NCBI RefSeq assembly: GCF_024362695.1
Contig: NC_065407.1
Location: 4,650,001 to 4,714,000 of the forward strand
Source: Pectinophora gossypiella
Lineage: Eukaryota > Arthropoda > Insecta > Lepidoptera > Gelechiidae
Reading direction: 5' to 3'
Length of the DNA: 64,000 bases
The notes under the pieces: model-generated
Databases searched by the model: none
What the model was told of the DNA's origin: nothing
The model's input: the letters and a program-made list of their open reading frames with translations, nothing else
Translations under genes and position numbers: made by a program
Shown here: positions 24,816 to 36,623 of the stretch, one piece after another
Numbering within the stretch: the stretch's first letter is position 1
How the letters are laid out: every line of letters starts with the position of its first letter

Positions 24816-24956
24816 TTTATAATAATGTATTTAGGGTATAAAAGTTAGTAGTTGGACATTTCGTGATCCAAACATAATAATTATACGATACGACCTTCAC
24901 TCCCAGTCGTCCTCGTGACCTTATCCCACTCCCAATCCCGTGTATTTTTAGACTTA

Positions 24957-25105
24957 AGGGGTTAAAAAGCCACATCGAAGCAATTTGTCTTAAAAGCAAT
25001 ATTGCAATTTGACATTTGCGTACAAAAGTAAGTGCGCAATGCAAAATGTCAAATAGCAATATTGCTTTTTAGGTGATTGCTTCGATGTGGCCTTTTTAAC
25101 TCCCT
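24957..25105. mobile_element. M3 hairpin MITE, full length
   Basis: Nearly palindromic: AAAAAGCCACATCGAAGCAA on the left and GCTTCGATGTGGCCTTTTTA on the right, with TA at 24955-24956 and 25106-25107. Confidence 0.85.
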
Positions 25106-26879
25106 TACATTTTATTTACTCCTAGTACCGCAGATAATGTACAGTAAAAGTAACAATATATTTCCGATCGTCCAATATAAGATCGTCTTAACAAGTAAGA
25201 CAAACAATATCAGTGTCGTACGAGTAGAGTGCTTTTTCATGTCTTTTGTTAAGTTCTTTACTTATGTCAAAGTTGACCACCAGTGACCTTGAAAGTTGAT
25301 GATATGGAAATAAATATTTTCTTTCTTTTATAAACTGACACGGACATCAATCTGTGGAAAGATAATATAACAAATTATTTATGCATACCAGCCGGTTTGC
25401 ATGACAACCGCGCCGCGCGCGGCGCGAATTATATTGAGCGCTTCGACTAATAAACGTTACGAATGCTATCTACGTAGATGGACGTCAAACGGCTAGTGGT
25501 CGAAGGCCTCGATATAAGTCGCACCGCGCGCGACGCGGTTACCGTGCAGAGCCTACAGATGATTTTATCTTTCGGTTTATTTATTGAACCTCCCTGGTAT
25601 GCTCTTGTGATTATTTCAAATGTATCATATATTGAGAAAATATGTGTATCTACATACAGTTAATAATTGGCTTTTAAAGATGGAAAGTAGGTTTTTAATG
25701 CTAACATAGCATCACCCCTGTACCCCGAAAGGGTAGGCAGAGGTATATAATAATATAGGTATAATAACCCATACCCACTTCTCGTCAGCTTTGTGAAGTT
25801 CCATGTAATGCTAAATGTTTTATTTATTTCTGGGTTGTAAACTCACGCTTACCTGAGTTAATTAATAAATTCATTTTATTATTTTAATGGAAGTAACGCA
25901 GATAAAGTTTCATCAATATAATTTATTGATTATACGTTTTATAAAATACTGGAACATCCTTTATATCGTACGACTTTCTTCGTTAACTATGAACTTAAGA
26001 GGCGCTGTTGCAATAAACGATATTCTTTTGCCTAATGACTAGGAGGCTGGTGTGAGTGTGACCTAAATTTGAAAAAGTGTAATAGTAAATGTTATATACA
26101 CATGCGTTAATGTTGGTACTAAACTAACCACAGGATTGTTTTGATCGAAACCTTGCAAATATAATAAATTACGGAGTATATCAAATTGATTTACTGCCGC
26201 GACAACACGTATGAATCGTTGTAAACAAAAGCACGAATTTCCAACGAATATAATGAGCGAATAATATACAATCACACGGATATTTCCGCCTCAAAAATGC
26301 AGCTCGAGTGATACTGCGGCGTAACAATGACAGCCAGAAAATCCATTGCGCCCTACGGATTAAAATTTTCACATAATATTTTACAATTTTGCGTGAAACA
26401 TTAACGTTGGAACGTCCGAGTGATAAACGGCAGTCGACTGTTGCAGAAATATGCCGAGTGGCCGATGCAAATGGTTTCGGATGCGCTTCTGAACCGAAGA
26501 TGTAGGGAGCTTGGAACGGATACTGGAAAAAAAAAATATTTGTAAGGGGCGTCTGGGTTGCGATGAATAAAACCTTCGAAATCTCTTTCAGTACGGTTAT
26601 ATTGTAAAAGAACACAAGGGTAAAGCAATACACAACTGGCACAACGTGAAATAGGTCTACAACAAGTCTATAAAGATTAACGTACGCGAACACGGCTGAT
26701 CCCGAGGATGTCGTCGGGCGAACTGGCAAGCGGCGGTAGTCGCAGGATTGGCAGGCCGCGAGTGGTGCGAACGAGATAGACTTTCGGGAATAAACGGGAT
26801 AGGTAGCGCAGTAGAGCGAACGGAATGGCTATACGATTATACACGGTAGTGCGAATGTTATGGATAGACATTAGACTAC
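25106..26879. other. No gene recognised; CpG-rich patches
   Basis: GCGCGC clusters at 25409-25425 and 25520-25540. The 182-codon minus frame at 26181-26729 has an unusual Phe/Tyr/Arg-rich composition and no start context; not accepted as a gene. Confidence 0.45.
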
Positions 26880-27108
26880 ACCATAGTCATAGAATAAGGA
26901 ATAATACTACGTATAGAACGCCATCTCTCCGCTCCCCACCAGCATCTGTGCTAGGTTTACCTCACCCCCCGTCGAACATAGTTTAGTCTTAAATCGTATG
27001 GTGTCAAACGTCAGACACACACAGATGCGCGTGTACAATAATGTCAATGTGTAGTGTCTATGTAAAACGAGATTCTTTGTATGAAATTTCCAGGGTGTGC
27101 CATAGTGT
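26880..27108 (+). mobile_element. M4 non-autonomous element
   Basis: CATAGAATAAGGAATAATAC, CGCTCCCCACCAGC, AATGTCAATGTGTAGTGTC and CCAGGGTGTGC. Shared with 61.5 and 22.2 kb. No clear inverted ends. Confidence 0.65.
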
Positions 27109-27263
27109 TACAAATTGTTTATTGTTGTTTAACTCATATTGCGATAGATGTACCTTTCACTACCCCAATTAGGATATAGTCGTGAGCTTATGTTTATTAT
27201 TAAATGTAAAATTATTCACCAGAGAACGCTTATTGAAAGTTAACATTCTATTTAATATTACAG

Positions 27264-27421
27264 AAGAAGCCGTAAAGCTCTTGTCATCGGAAGCCGCGCA
27301 TTTGGATGGGTTGAAAGCCTTTGAATATGATTTTTTTCGTTTCTTAGAACGAAATTATAAAGAGCAAAAGTGGTTTCGGATTATCGCTTTTGACGAAAAT
27401 ACACATACATCATTAAATTAA
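27264..27421 (+). CDS. Possible 3'-terminal coding exon, unknown protein
   Basis: A pyrimidine-rich tract ending in AATATTACAG at 27263 reads like a splice acceptor. It is followed by an open frame of about 52 codons, ending at 27421, with a charged, soluble, protein-like composition (it contains FEYDFFRFLERNY and KWFRIIAFDENTH). An AATAAA lies at 27576-27581, about 155 bp downstream. I do not recognise a family. No upstream exon of the same gene is visible, and a stretch just before it is an S5 SINE tail. It may be the last exon of a gene whose other exons lie outside the window, or chance. Confidence 0.3.
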
Positions 27422-28302
27422 ATGTTTCTTTCTTTCAAATTAGCCGTAGAACGGTAGAACCTGATCTATCTACTATCTACTGAGCCTGTGTCCACCCACT
27501 GCTGGGTATAGGCCTCCTCTCTTTCACGCCATCTTTTCGAGTCCTGTGCAAGTCTCATCCATTGTAGAACCTGACAATAAAAAGCCATTTAATTTTAGAA
27601 CGATTCCGACTAATTTATTAAACTCCGATGTTTACTTGTCCTTGAATGAAAAGCTTTTCCAAAAGTTAGTTCAATCAATGCAAATATAGAAAAATGTCGC
27701 CAAAAAAGATTGTACTTTTTTTTTGTCCCTTTTTTGCGCGCAATCTATCACCCTTGGATAATAAGCACTTCTTGTGATGTATAGGTATCATTTTAGGTAA
27801 GCGACCAGTGTCGCTTCCTATTTTGGGCCTTAGTTGGTCCTATTTTGGGCCTTAGTTGGTACATGAAAAAAGTACACTTCTAGTTCCAATAAATCTGCGA
27901 ATAGAGCGAACTGCGCAAAATTTATAGCCACTCATAATAGCTGTATTAAAAGGTAAAACCCGTTTATAATTTCCATTGTAAATTAATGGCTTCCATTTGC
28001 AATTGAAATTTTTGAATAGCACCTTCCGGTCCGGTCAGTCCTGATAGTTTCGTCCATACCTAGTTGGCCTTTTAGTTTCTGTTTTGCTCACCATTTTCAC
28101 TTTGATTATGTCCAAATTAAATTGTCTTAATGGACTCTGTAAAAGCATGTGGTCAAATGCTTCTAAGGGAAATACGATAAATGGGATTTCCGGTTTCTAA
28201 TTATAAGTGCATGTAAATACTATACTATATTTTATAAAACGTTTTATACTAACTTTGTACTCTAATAATTTTATTAAGGTAATACTAAGTAACTATCGTC
28301 CT

Positions 28303-28880
28303 ATGTGACACTGGCTTGCTTCTCAAACGGGGAGCGCCGGTTTGATCTCCGGTACCAGACTTTTAACAAAGGTTAGTAAAGAGTTATTCTTGTTCTTCTT
28401 CTATCGTGTGGGTTGTGAGGTGGATTACCAACCCCATCAACCCTGGTGTCAGGGTTACTATTGAGCCGCCAAAGGCTGACATGGCTCATGTAACGACTAC
28501 TTACTTACATCAGTAAGTAGTAACCGGGACCAACAGCTTAACGTGCCTTCCGAAGCACGGATTATCTTACTTTCGGACAATCAGGTGATCAGCCTGTAAT
28601 GTCTTAACCAAACTAGAGATCACAAAGTGATTTTTGTGATATTTCCCCACCGGGATTTGAACCCGGGATCTCCGGATCGTGAGTCCAACGCTCAAGCCAC
28701 TACCACAGAGGCCGTTGTTAGAGTTATTAATTATTTTTAAGTGTAATTTTCACTATCACAGTTGACTATCGACGGCGACTCGGCGATACTGTTTACCACC
28801 TATCACGTTGATCTAACAGAAAGCCAATGATGCTTGTACGATGTACCTCTGACTACTAATTAGAAATGTAATCGTGAGTT
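28303..28880 (+). mobile_element. S5 SINE interrupted by an S1 SINE
   Basis: GGGGAGCGCCGGTTTGATC to GTTAGTAA, then S1 at 28389-28719, then S5 resumes with TTTAAGTGTAATTTTCAC and CACCTATCACGTTG. S5 is older than S1 here. Confidence 0.85.
28389..28719 (-). mobile_element. S1 SINE, full length, inserted in an S5 SINE
   Basis: The tRNA-like head (A box TGGTTGAGC-like, B box GGTTCAAATCC-like, read on the minus strand), core and CACACGATAGAAGAAGAA tail are all present. A 9 bp target duplication AGAGTTATT lies at 28380-28388 and 28720-28728, and S5 sequence continues on both sides. Confidence 0.9.
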
Positions 28881-30024
28881 TTAGTAAATAAGCTTCGCCA
28901 TATTCTACCTTCTGCTTTTCTTCAGTAGATACATAATAGATAATTAAATAAATAAATAATAGAGAGACATATCCAGTTTTTCAAGACAATTAAACGGGAG
29001 GCGCTCTCCTAGATTTTTTACACCAACAAAGACAAGACACTAAAGGAAACCTTCAATATAAACTAGAATTTACTAGCGGCATAGAATAAGACACGTAGTA
29101 GCTATAAAATATACTATTACTACAACAAAGGCGGGGATATAAAACTTTCTAAAAGCGAAAATGTAGAATTCCTAGCAAGCGAAGAACCGGCAAAGCGGGG
29201 GAAATAGTATGTAAACGCAACACCAGTGAAGAAATGCCGCGTCCTCAATAGTGCGAGTCACTTGACTGAGATACTATTACTTATCGATAACTAATACAAT
29301 AGTTACCCACTAAAGCAAAAAAAAAATAAGAATTGCGCTTAGTAGCACTTCAGTTTTGGTCTTCAAGCCTATGCGACGCTGCTTGGCTTAATTTCGTTCT
29401 TTACATGTGAAGACTGATAATATGAATCGACACACCCATTAATAGAAATATAGAAAGGCAAGTTGTGTAGTATAATCTCCGCTCAACTCGTTCATTAAAT
29501 TCTATTAAAGAATGATATTTTCTAAAGATGGTCAAGACATCTGTTTTGAATTGAATTTATTTGTCTGTAGATATATTTTGCCCTGTGTATAATGACAAAC
29601 ATTACCATGCCAACCATACCATGTAACCAATATACGTATTACTAAACGAGGCACCACATCAGGAAAGTAGAACTTATAATAGTTACTCGGCTCTCTTTAT
29701 TCTGCTTTACTAGTGTGAACTGAGGCCAAATGAGTTCCGCCCGGTCATGTCTTGTCTAGGTTTCTGTTTCATTATAGGTGGGTTACGTTTATATGTTACA
29801 TCTTTAGTTCTTTTAAATATAAATTATTCTGGAATAATGTAAAGTATGCTCGGCAAATTCTTATTGTGTTTGAGAAGGCTCGGTTTCTGAAGAATCCGTC
29901 ATTCAATACCTCATGACTTTTCTTGTTGTGTAACTAAGATCCATAATTTAAATTCAGTGGGTTACAGCCTAACCTAACGCATTCTGACAATGTTAGTATC
30001 GAATACTAACGTGTATTTTTTCTT
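28881..30024. other. No gene or recognised repeat
   Basis: A/T-rich with stops in all frames. Confidence 0.5.
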
Positions 30025-30247
30025 TTTTATAATGTAACTATGAAATCTTTTTTTGTATTGTACAATTGCAATAAATCTGTTTTGATTTTTTGATTTGATA
30101 TGACAAAAGGAGAAGTTCTGACAATGATCTCACGAACTACAGATCTCACAATGATAAAAAACCAATAAACATTCTGACTCCAACGGGATTCGTACCCGCA
30201 GCTCTTGTCGAGGACAAACGTGTTAACCATTTGGTCCTCAAGCTATC
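30025..30247 (-). mobile_element. S6 tRNA-headed retroposon
   Basis: On the minus strand: GGACCAAATGGTTAACACG (A-box-like), GGGTACGAATCCCG (B box), then a short body and a tail AAAACAGATTTATTGCAATT resembling a LINE 3' end. Only one copy in the window. A tRNA gene is less likely because the anticodon stem and acceptor stem do not close. Confidence 0.55.
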
Positions 30248-30908
30248 CATAAAAAAAATCAATCTGTAATAGCGCGACAGAGCCTCCTAAGTCGCAACAC
30301 CAATTAAGTTTAGCGCTTGGGATTAAGATACATAGAAAATTCTTGTCTAAAACCTCCCGCGAGTACTAAGTATGATGGACGTAGCAACTTACTAAAGCAA
30401 TACAAACGGAATGCGAAATTTACAGTACGACAAACTTCATTCAATATTAACGCTGCCCGTGTTTGGAGCTGGTTATTTTGAGCTCTATCTGATAGGCGAG
30501 AAGGCTCGAATTTTGGATGAAACTTCAGTGTAACTGTGAGACCAAAAAGGTCTGAATGCAAACGTGAGAAGTCGAGTTTACGTTGTCGAATTGTTTTCCT
30601 TTTATACGAAGTCTAAATTACCTAGTCTCATAGAGGTTGCTTTAGAACTATGTTCCTATACAGGGTACACTTGCTACTTTGTTCGCTTGTATATTTTATG
30701 TGCTACTTCTCACCTTTGAGACGAAGAGTGATGTGGTGCTACTCTAGAAATATTTGCATCGGTTGGAATGCAGCTGCTCATCTGTAAAGTTAAGATCACT
30801 TTATCTAAAATTATGTTATGTTTTACATGTTCGACTGTAATTCTGGAAAATGTCTGTACTAAACTGGACTGGATACTTAGATTATTTTTGTATCTAGCAC
30901 CTAACTAT

Positions 30909-31228
30909 CCTTCTTCTTCTATCGAGTGGATTGTGAGGTGGAGTACCAACCACATCAACCCTGGTGTCAGGGTTACTATTGAGCCGCCAATGACCCTGGC
31001 ATGACTCATGTAACGACTATATACGTCAGTAAGTAGTAACCAGGACCGGGACCAGGAACGGCTTTACGTGCCTTCCGAAACACGGGTCATCTTACTTTCG
31101 GACAATCTGGTGATCCTAACCAAACTAGGGACCACAAAGTAATTTGTGTGATATGTCCCCACCGGGAATCGAACCCGGGACCTCCGGATCGTGAGACCAA
31201 CGCTCAACCACTGGACCAAGGATGTCGT
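30909..31228 (-). mobile_element. S1 SINE, full length
   Basis: Head, core and tail are present on the minus strand, with a 7 bp duplication TAACTAT at 30902-30908 and 31229-31235. Confidence 0.85.
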
Positions 31229-31309
31229 TAACTATTAGTATTCATTATCATTATTAGGCCCTGTCGTAGAGGCACACCAACCTGGAACCTGGAAAATGCT
31301 ACAACGACA

Positions 31310-31551
31310 ATATGAAAAAGCAACCTGTGACGTCATCAGACCATCGGAATTTCATTACTACCCAATTGTGTAGTTTCCTAAGTCAAAGATAAATTATGAA
31401 ATTCTGTTTACTAAAAGACAGATATAAATGTGACAAAAACGTTTTCTATTTCTATTGAAATTTATTTATGAATTTTAATAAATAAAAACGAAATAATAAA
31501 TGCGACATTTAGTCATGTTTTTCTATGACGTCACAGGTTGCTTTTTCATAC
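31310..31551. mobile_element. MITE with CRE-containing inverted repeats
   Basis: TATGAAAAAGCAACCTGTGA at the left and TCACAGGTTGCTTTTTCATA at the right, each running inward into TGACGTCA (31328-31335 and 31526-31533). The interior is very A/T-rich. Confidence 0.75.
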
Positions 31552-32254
31552 AAATTCCATGGTAATTTCGCGTTTTGACGCTTAGCAAAAAGTAACTGAT
31601 TTGAGTAGTTGGAAACTACCCTAAACTTTTTCTTGTTTCATACTTTTTAGAGTGCGATTTTTTTATAGTCGGGTTTTAGTTTTAAACTTATAGTTTAACT
31701 ACCCCAATTACACGTAGATATAAAACCGATCCGGCTAACCTATTACAACTAACAGTATTACCGACAGCACAACATTGTCTAGCTAACCGTATGAGATGTA
31801 GCCAAAGGGACCCGTTAGTAAATTTGTCTTGCAGCCCCGGGCTATTTACCAACCACGTTAGACCAAAACGGGGGTCCGTGTTTTACGACCGACTCCCATT
31901 ATCGTAAGATAAAATGTAAGGAGACGATAATGTGCTGTGATTCGGAATTTGGGAGCGTTTTAACACGTATTTTGATGAAAATACGATTTTCGATAAAGTG
32001 TTATAATTTGAGAGGTTTGCTTCAATGTTATTTACATTGGATGGCTATTTCCTATGGTAACACGTAACACACACACACACATAGCCAATGTCGTATATAC
32101 CTAACCGTTATCTGTGTATGGTGTTAAGTACCTTCCTTCGATGCTGGTTGTCTGCTTAGTTGTAAAAATGAAATAAATCCAAAATAACTGTTGAAACGAT
32201 TATATTCTTGATAATACAAATTATAACAACGTTTTCAACACACACTTTGCGCAC
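31552..32254. other. No gene recognised
   Basis: Short CA repeat at 32068-32082 only. Confidence 0.45.
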
Positions 32255-32392
32255 GGCTTTGAAATACACTACTCTAAGCGCCTTCCCACTCGCGTCAGAC
32301 AGAGCCCTGCGGGGCGGAAGGCAAGAGGGAAACCACTGCCCTATTTTTCCCTAAAAACGTAGTATGGAAAATGCTAGAACGACAATAGTGTG
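32255..32392 (-). repeat. Repeat family U fragment
   Basis: CCCACTCGCGTCAGACAGAG, GGGAAACCACTGCCCTATTT in reverse orientation. Confidence 0.7.
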
Positions 32393-32816
32393 TGATTTTG
32401 TTTTTTTCTAATTTCTTCTTAATTTATTTCAAGTTTTCTTTTTTACAGTACTATCTTCTATTGTGTTAACAAATGGCTTGAGGAGGAATGGACGCATTCT
32501 TTTTCTTCTCGTGTAGGTTGTGGTGTCCCTATATAATAAACGTTACTTTCATTCTAAAATCCCTCATTAACAAAATAATATGCCTAGGCAAACTGCGAAC
32601 TGTTGGAAACAGCTGCGATACTTGTATCTTTAGCTCAACTGTTAATTTTATACCGCTAATCTAGCGAACGTTCCAGCATAATAAACAAGAAGTATTAAAA
32701 GCTCTTGTGTGTACAACATCATAGTGTTGTTACGCAAATTAAACAGTAAATCCCTTTTGCTAAAGCACAACTTCTAAATTAATCTCCAAACACTCCTGTT
32801 TTAGGTATTATCGGGC

Positions 32817-33068
32817 CGTGGTAACGTAGGAATGCTTGACTCTCAGTATGTGAGGTCGCAGGTTCGAACCCCAGCACGGGCTTAAACCAATGATTTTCGA
32901 ATTCATGTTTGTTTGTTGAGGTAAGTGATGTAACCTATATTGGGCTGGATTTCCCTTCGTGGGTTTGAAGGTTGGACAGGCAGTCGCTTCTGTAGAAAAC
33001 CGGACCTGTGAAATCAGGTTAGGTAAGCGTACCCTGTGAAAACGGGATAAGGCTAGGGAGATGACACT
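32817..33068 (+). mobile_element. S4 SINE, internally shortened
   Basis: Head GGTAACGTAGGAATGC and B box GGTTCGAACCCC, then a deletion of the middle body, then GGGCTGGATTTCCCTTCG, GGCAGTCGCTTCTG and GGAGATGAC. Confidence 0.85.
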
Positions 33069-33276
33069 CCTTTAAGTAAGTACGTAATTTTACGATATAT
33101 TAAGATTTACGAACAAATAACAGCCAAAACCATTGTGAATTGAGTGGTATTCTTTTTCGTAAAATAACATATAGGTAACAAATAATCGGACTAGTCAGAA
33201 GTAGATCCATGGCAAGATGAACTGAGTTAGGTATCCGTGCCATAAAATAATTAAAAAAGAATAATTGATTGATAAA

Positions 33277-33361
33277 AAGGAGTGGAGCAGCGAAGTAGAA
33301 TATGCTCCACATCCCCTCTGGTAGATTGAGGGGAGGTCCATGCCTAGCAGTGGAACGTGTA
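33277..33361 (+). mobile_element. S2 SINE 3' fragment, split by two MITEs
   Basis: GGAGTGGAGCAGCG to CAGTGGAACGTGTA is the S2 tail. The last bases of S2 (TAGTCTGTTTATG) resume at 33766 after an M2 and an M1 insertion. Confidence 0.75.
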
Positions 33362-33502
33362 CGGTCACGAGCATTAATATGTATACACTTTGGTACCATG
33401 TCACATTAACTTTTTGACAAATTGAACTGTAAGTCTCACTAAATGTCAAATATGTCAGTGCGACAGAGTCCTAAAGTGGGTACATTATATTGCTCATGAT
33501 TG
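33362..33502 (+). mobile_element. M2 MITE in S2
   Basis: CGGTCACGAGCATTAATATG ... TGCTCATGATTG, TA at 33360-33361 and 33503-33504. Confidence 0.85.
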
Positions 33503-33504
33503 TA

Positions 33505-33763
33505 CAGGGTGTTAGTGACATCGTAAAGAATACTGAGGGGGATGATACAGACCATGATTCTAAGTTAATATCAAGTGACTTTTTCCGTGGCAAAATTCAT
33601 GATTAATTTAAAACACATAAACAATTCATGATTTTGTTGGTGTTTTTTTTTTAATTATTTTCAATTTTATACTTTTGCGACGGAAAATTCCACTTGATAT
33701 TACCTTATAATAATGAGCTGAATCATCCCTCTCAGTATTGGGTACGATGACACTAACATCCTG
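33505..33763. mobile_element. M1 MITE, full length, next to M2
   Basis: CAGGGTGTTAGTGACATCG ... GATGACACTAACATCCTG. Its left TA (33503-33504) is also the right TA of the M2 at 33362-33502. Confidence 0.88.
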
Positions 33764-34047
33764 TATAGTCTGTTTATGATAAAAAGTACCAATCAAGTTC
33801 GTTTATTTTATGCTTGCGGGTTTTAACAGGTGACATAGGAGTTACACATACATACTTAATTGCCAAAAATGAAACCACTAAAACCAATTTCTCTACGTAT
33901 CGAAGTTCGTATAAAAATAATAGAACATAATCTGCTCATGCTCATGACCATGTTTCCGATTAGGGTAGTCAGGGGCATTTCCACCGCATGGTGAACTATT
34001 GCTTGCTTCAAAGACCTTTTCTTTTTATAATAATCATCCCATTTTTC

Positions 34048-34242
34048 ACAGGATCCGCTTACCTAACCTAAAGATTTGATAGGTCCGGCTTTATACAGAA
34101 GCGACTGCCTGTCTGAACTTCCAACCCGCGAAAAGAAAACCAGCCCAATACAGGTTAGGTCACATACCTCCGAAAAATGCACATCTCGGGAATGTGGGTT
34201 TCGATGTTTTCCTTCACCGCTGAGCACGTGATAATTATTTTT
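34048..34242 (-). mobile_element. S4 SINE, head missing
   Basis: Covers GGATCCGCTTACCTAACC to GAGCACGTGATAATTA; then AT-rich sequence replaces the head. Confidence 0.8.
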
Positions 34243-34504
34243 GTCTTTTTTATAATAATTTTAATTATAATAATAATTTTATATATAATAATTTTAAAAA
34301 TAATATTTTTAATAATTTTATAAAAATTTGCTTGAAAATTACGGCGCCATATTTGGATTTATATTAAAATGACTTTGTGACATCTCCGGAATATGGAATG
34401 TAGGTATTATACGCTCAACGGCTCGGAACGCTGAGAGTTCCACTGCGGTACTATGAATTTGGGTGACTAGTCTGCTTCTGTAGACGTAAGGTTACACCTA
34501 CAAA

Positions 34505-34645
34505 CAGTCATGAGCAATATCATGTACCCACTTTAGAACCCTGTCGCACTATCATATTTGACATTTAATGAGACTTACGGTTTAATTTGTCAAAAAGTTA
34601 ATGTGACATGGTTTCAAAGTGTATACATATTAGTACTCGTGACCG
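34505..34645 (-). mobile_element. M2 MITE
   Basis: CAGTCATGAGCAATATC ... TACTCGTGACCG; the left TA is altered to AA. Confidence 0.8.
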
Positions 34646-34654
34646 TACATACAC

Positions 34655-34957
34655 ATTATGAGAGAGAGAGAGAGAGAGACACATATAGAAAATCTCTATG
34701 TGTAGAGATTCTTTATTCTTCTTCTATCGTGTGGATTACCAACCTCATTAACATGGTGTCAGGGTTAATATTGAGCCGCCAGAGGCCCCTGACATCGCTC
34801 ATGTACCGACTACATACATCAGTAAGTAGACGATAACCAGGGCTAACGGATTAACGTGCATTTCCGAAGCACCGATAATGTTACTTTCGGACAATCAGGT
34901 GATCAGCCTGTAATGTCCTAACCAAACTAGGGATCACAAAGTAGTTTTGGTGACATA
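34655..34957 (-). mobile_element. S1 SINE, 5' truncated, with GA-repeat 3' extension
   Basis: The S1 body ends (minus strand) in ATAGAAGAAGAATAAAG and continues into AATCTCTA, a hairpin-like stretch and then a GA repeat. The same extension follows the S1 fragment at 15.8 kb. Confidence 0.8.
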
Positions 34958-35004
34958 GACTATAAACTAGACTTATATATAGACTTTTAAATTAGCATTG
35001 TTTA

Positions 35005-35162
35005 ATAACATAACATAAGCTCACGTCTATATTGCAATGGGGTAGTCAGAGGTACATACATTCCAAAATGAACAGAGTTCACCGAGCTTTCTGTTAGGCT
35101 AACGTGATAGGTGGTGAGCCGTATCGCCGTTTATAATGGTCTAGCCAACTGTGTTAGTGATT
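35005..35162 (-). mobile_element. S5 SINE 3' part
   Basis: CATAAGCTCACGTCTATATT to CCAACTGTGTTAGTGA on the plus strand is the S5 tail and middle in minus orientation. Confidence 0.75.
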
Positions 35163-35165
35163 TGT

Positions 35166-35227
35166 CACATCACTAATTTAAGAGCCACGCTCTTGTCAGT
35201 GTAGTATTCGCCATGCTACTTTCAAAA
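35166..35227 (+). repeat. Repeat family U 5' fragment
   Basis: CATCACTAATTTAAGAGCCA to TCGCCATGCTACTTTC. Confidence 0.7.
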
Positions 35228-35671
35228 AACATAATTGGAAATTGTATTTGACTGTTAATCTTACAAATAAAAATAAGCTAATTGAATGAGCTGAGCTACA
35301 GATAATTAGAAAACTAACACTTTTGATACGACTTTAATGCAACTTTTGATACGAAGTCCTAAGGACTATGATGAACCTTATACCTTATTTGACAATGGTC
35401 ATAAAAAGTTACCATCATTTTAATAGTTCCAGTCTAGCAAAGAAGCTGTAAAATAACCCGTCTTGTGTCAATTTGTTTGTTATTTTTTTGTGTTATATAC
35501 ATGTAGTTAATGCAGAGGAGGAGCTAAAAGGTTGACGAAATTGGGGTTGTCATTAGAAAAGGTTTAGTACGATTTAGTGTGAACCGGCGTGCGTTTATGA
35601 AGCGATTGTGGAGAAAATAAGAGAAGTCAGGATCGAAGCAAATGGAAATCTATCTGGTGGCGGAAAACAAG

Positions 35672-35972
35672 TTACAAATCTTTAGATTTGACAGGTCTGG
35701 TTTTTTGTGCCTGTCTGACCTTCCAACCCGAGAAGGGAAAACCAGCCTAATACAGGTTAAGTCACATACGAGAAAAAGCATTTCTCGTGAATGTGGGTTT
35801 CCTCACGATGTTTTCCTTCACTGCTAAGCACGTGATAATAATTTATGATCCAAGCATGAATTCGAAAACAAATTCGTCAATCAATGGTTTAAGCCTGTGC
35901 TGGATTCGAACCTGCGACCTCAAAGTGAGAGGCAAGCGTTCTACCAACTGGGCTACCACGGCTCGGTCGTTC
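35672..35972 (-). mobile_element. S4 SINE, full length
   Basis: Best S4 copy: tRNA-like head with B box GGTTCGAATCC (minus strand, near 35905) and A-box region CCAGTTGGTAGAACGC, and complete body. A likely 6 bp duplication AACAAG lies at 35666-35671 and 35973-35978. Confidence 0.88.
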
Positions 35973-36291
35973 AACAAGGTTATATAATATGATAATAACG
36001 TTGAATAGATGATTCTGATTTCTGAGTTTATGTATGTATGGGTCATATTTTACATCATGATGGTAGCGAGTTTCGAGTTCGTCACACACGGTACCGTGTC
36101 ACTTAATGCCCATCATTCGGCCCATCGTTTGTCACGTTGACATTAAGACACGGTGCGAAAGGGCACGAAATGATGCGGCTTGCATATTTTACTCGTGTGA
36201 TTACGCCTGATGTGTTGAACTGAGTTGTTAGGGCTCGTTTTTGAGATAACTTTATACTCAAAGTACGTACCTACGTTCTTAGTCTCCAGAG

Positions 36292-36623
36292 CTTTTTTAT
36301 TACGGCCTCGTAGTCCAGTGGTTGAGCGTTAGGCTCACGATCCGGAGGTCTCGGATTCGAATCCCTGCGGGGACACATCACAAAAATCACTATGTGATCT
36401 TTAGTTTGGTTAGGAAATTACAGGCTGATTGTCCGAAAGTAAGATGATCCGTGCTTCGGAAGGCAAGTTAAGCGGTTGGTCCCGGTTATTACTTACTGAT
36501 GTAAGTGATGTAATAGTTACATGAGCCATGTCAGGGGACTTTGGGCGGCTCAATAATAACTCTGACACCAGAGTTACTGAGGCTGGTATTCCACTTCACA
36601 ACCCACACGATAGAAGAAGAAGA
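36292..36623 (+). mobile_element. S1 SINE, full length
   Basis: Head with A box (AGTCCAGTGGTTGAGCG) and B box (GGATTCGAATCC), core and GAAGAAGAA tail. An 11 bp perfect target duplication AGTCTCCAGAG lies at 36281-36291 and 36624-36634. Confidence 0.92.

Noticed and set aside
26181..26729. 182-codon minus-strand gene
   Set aside because: Odd composition, no recognised motif, no promoter or splice context; likely a chance frame beside M4.
36303..36380. tRNA gene
   Set aside because: A and B boxes are present, but the acceptor and anticodon stems do not close and the stretch continues into a repeated SINE body flanked by a target duplication.
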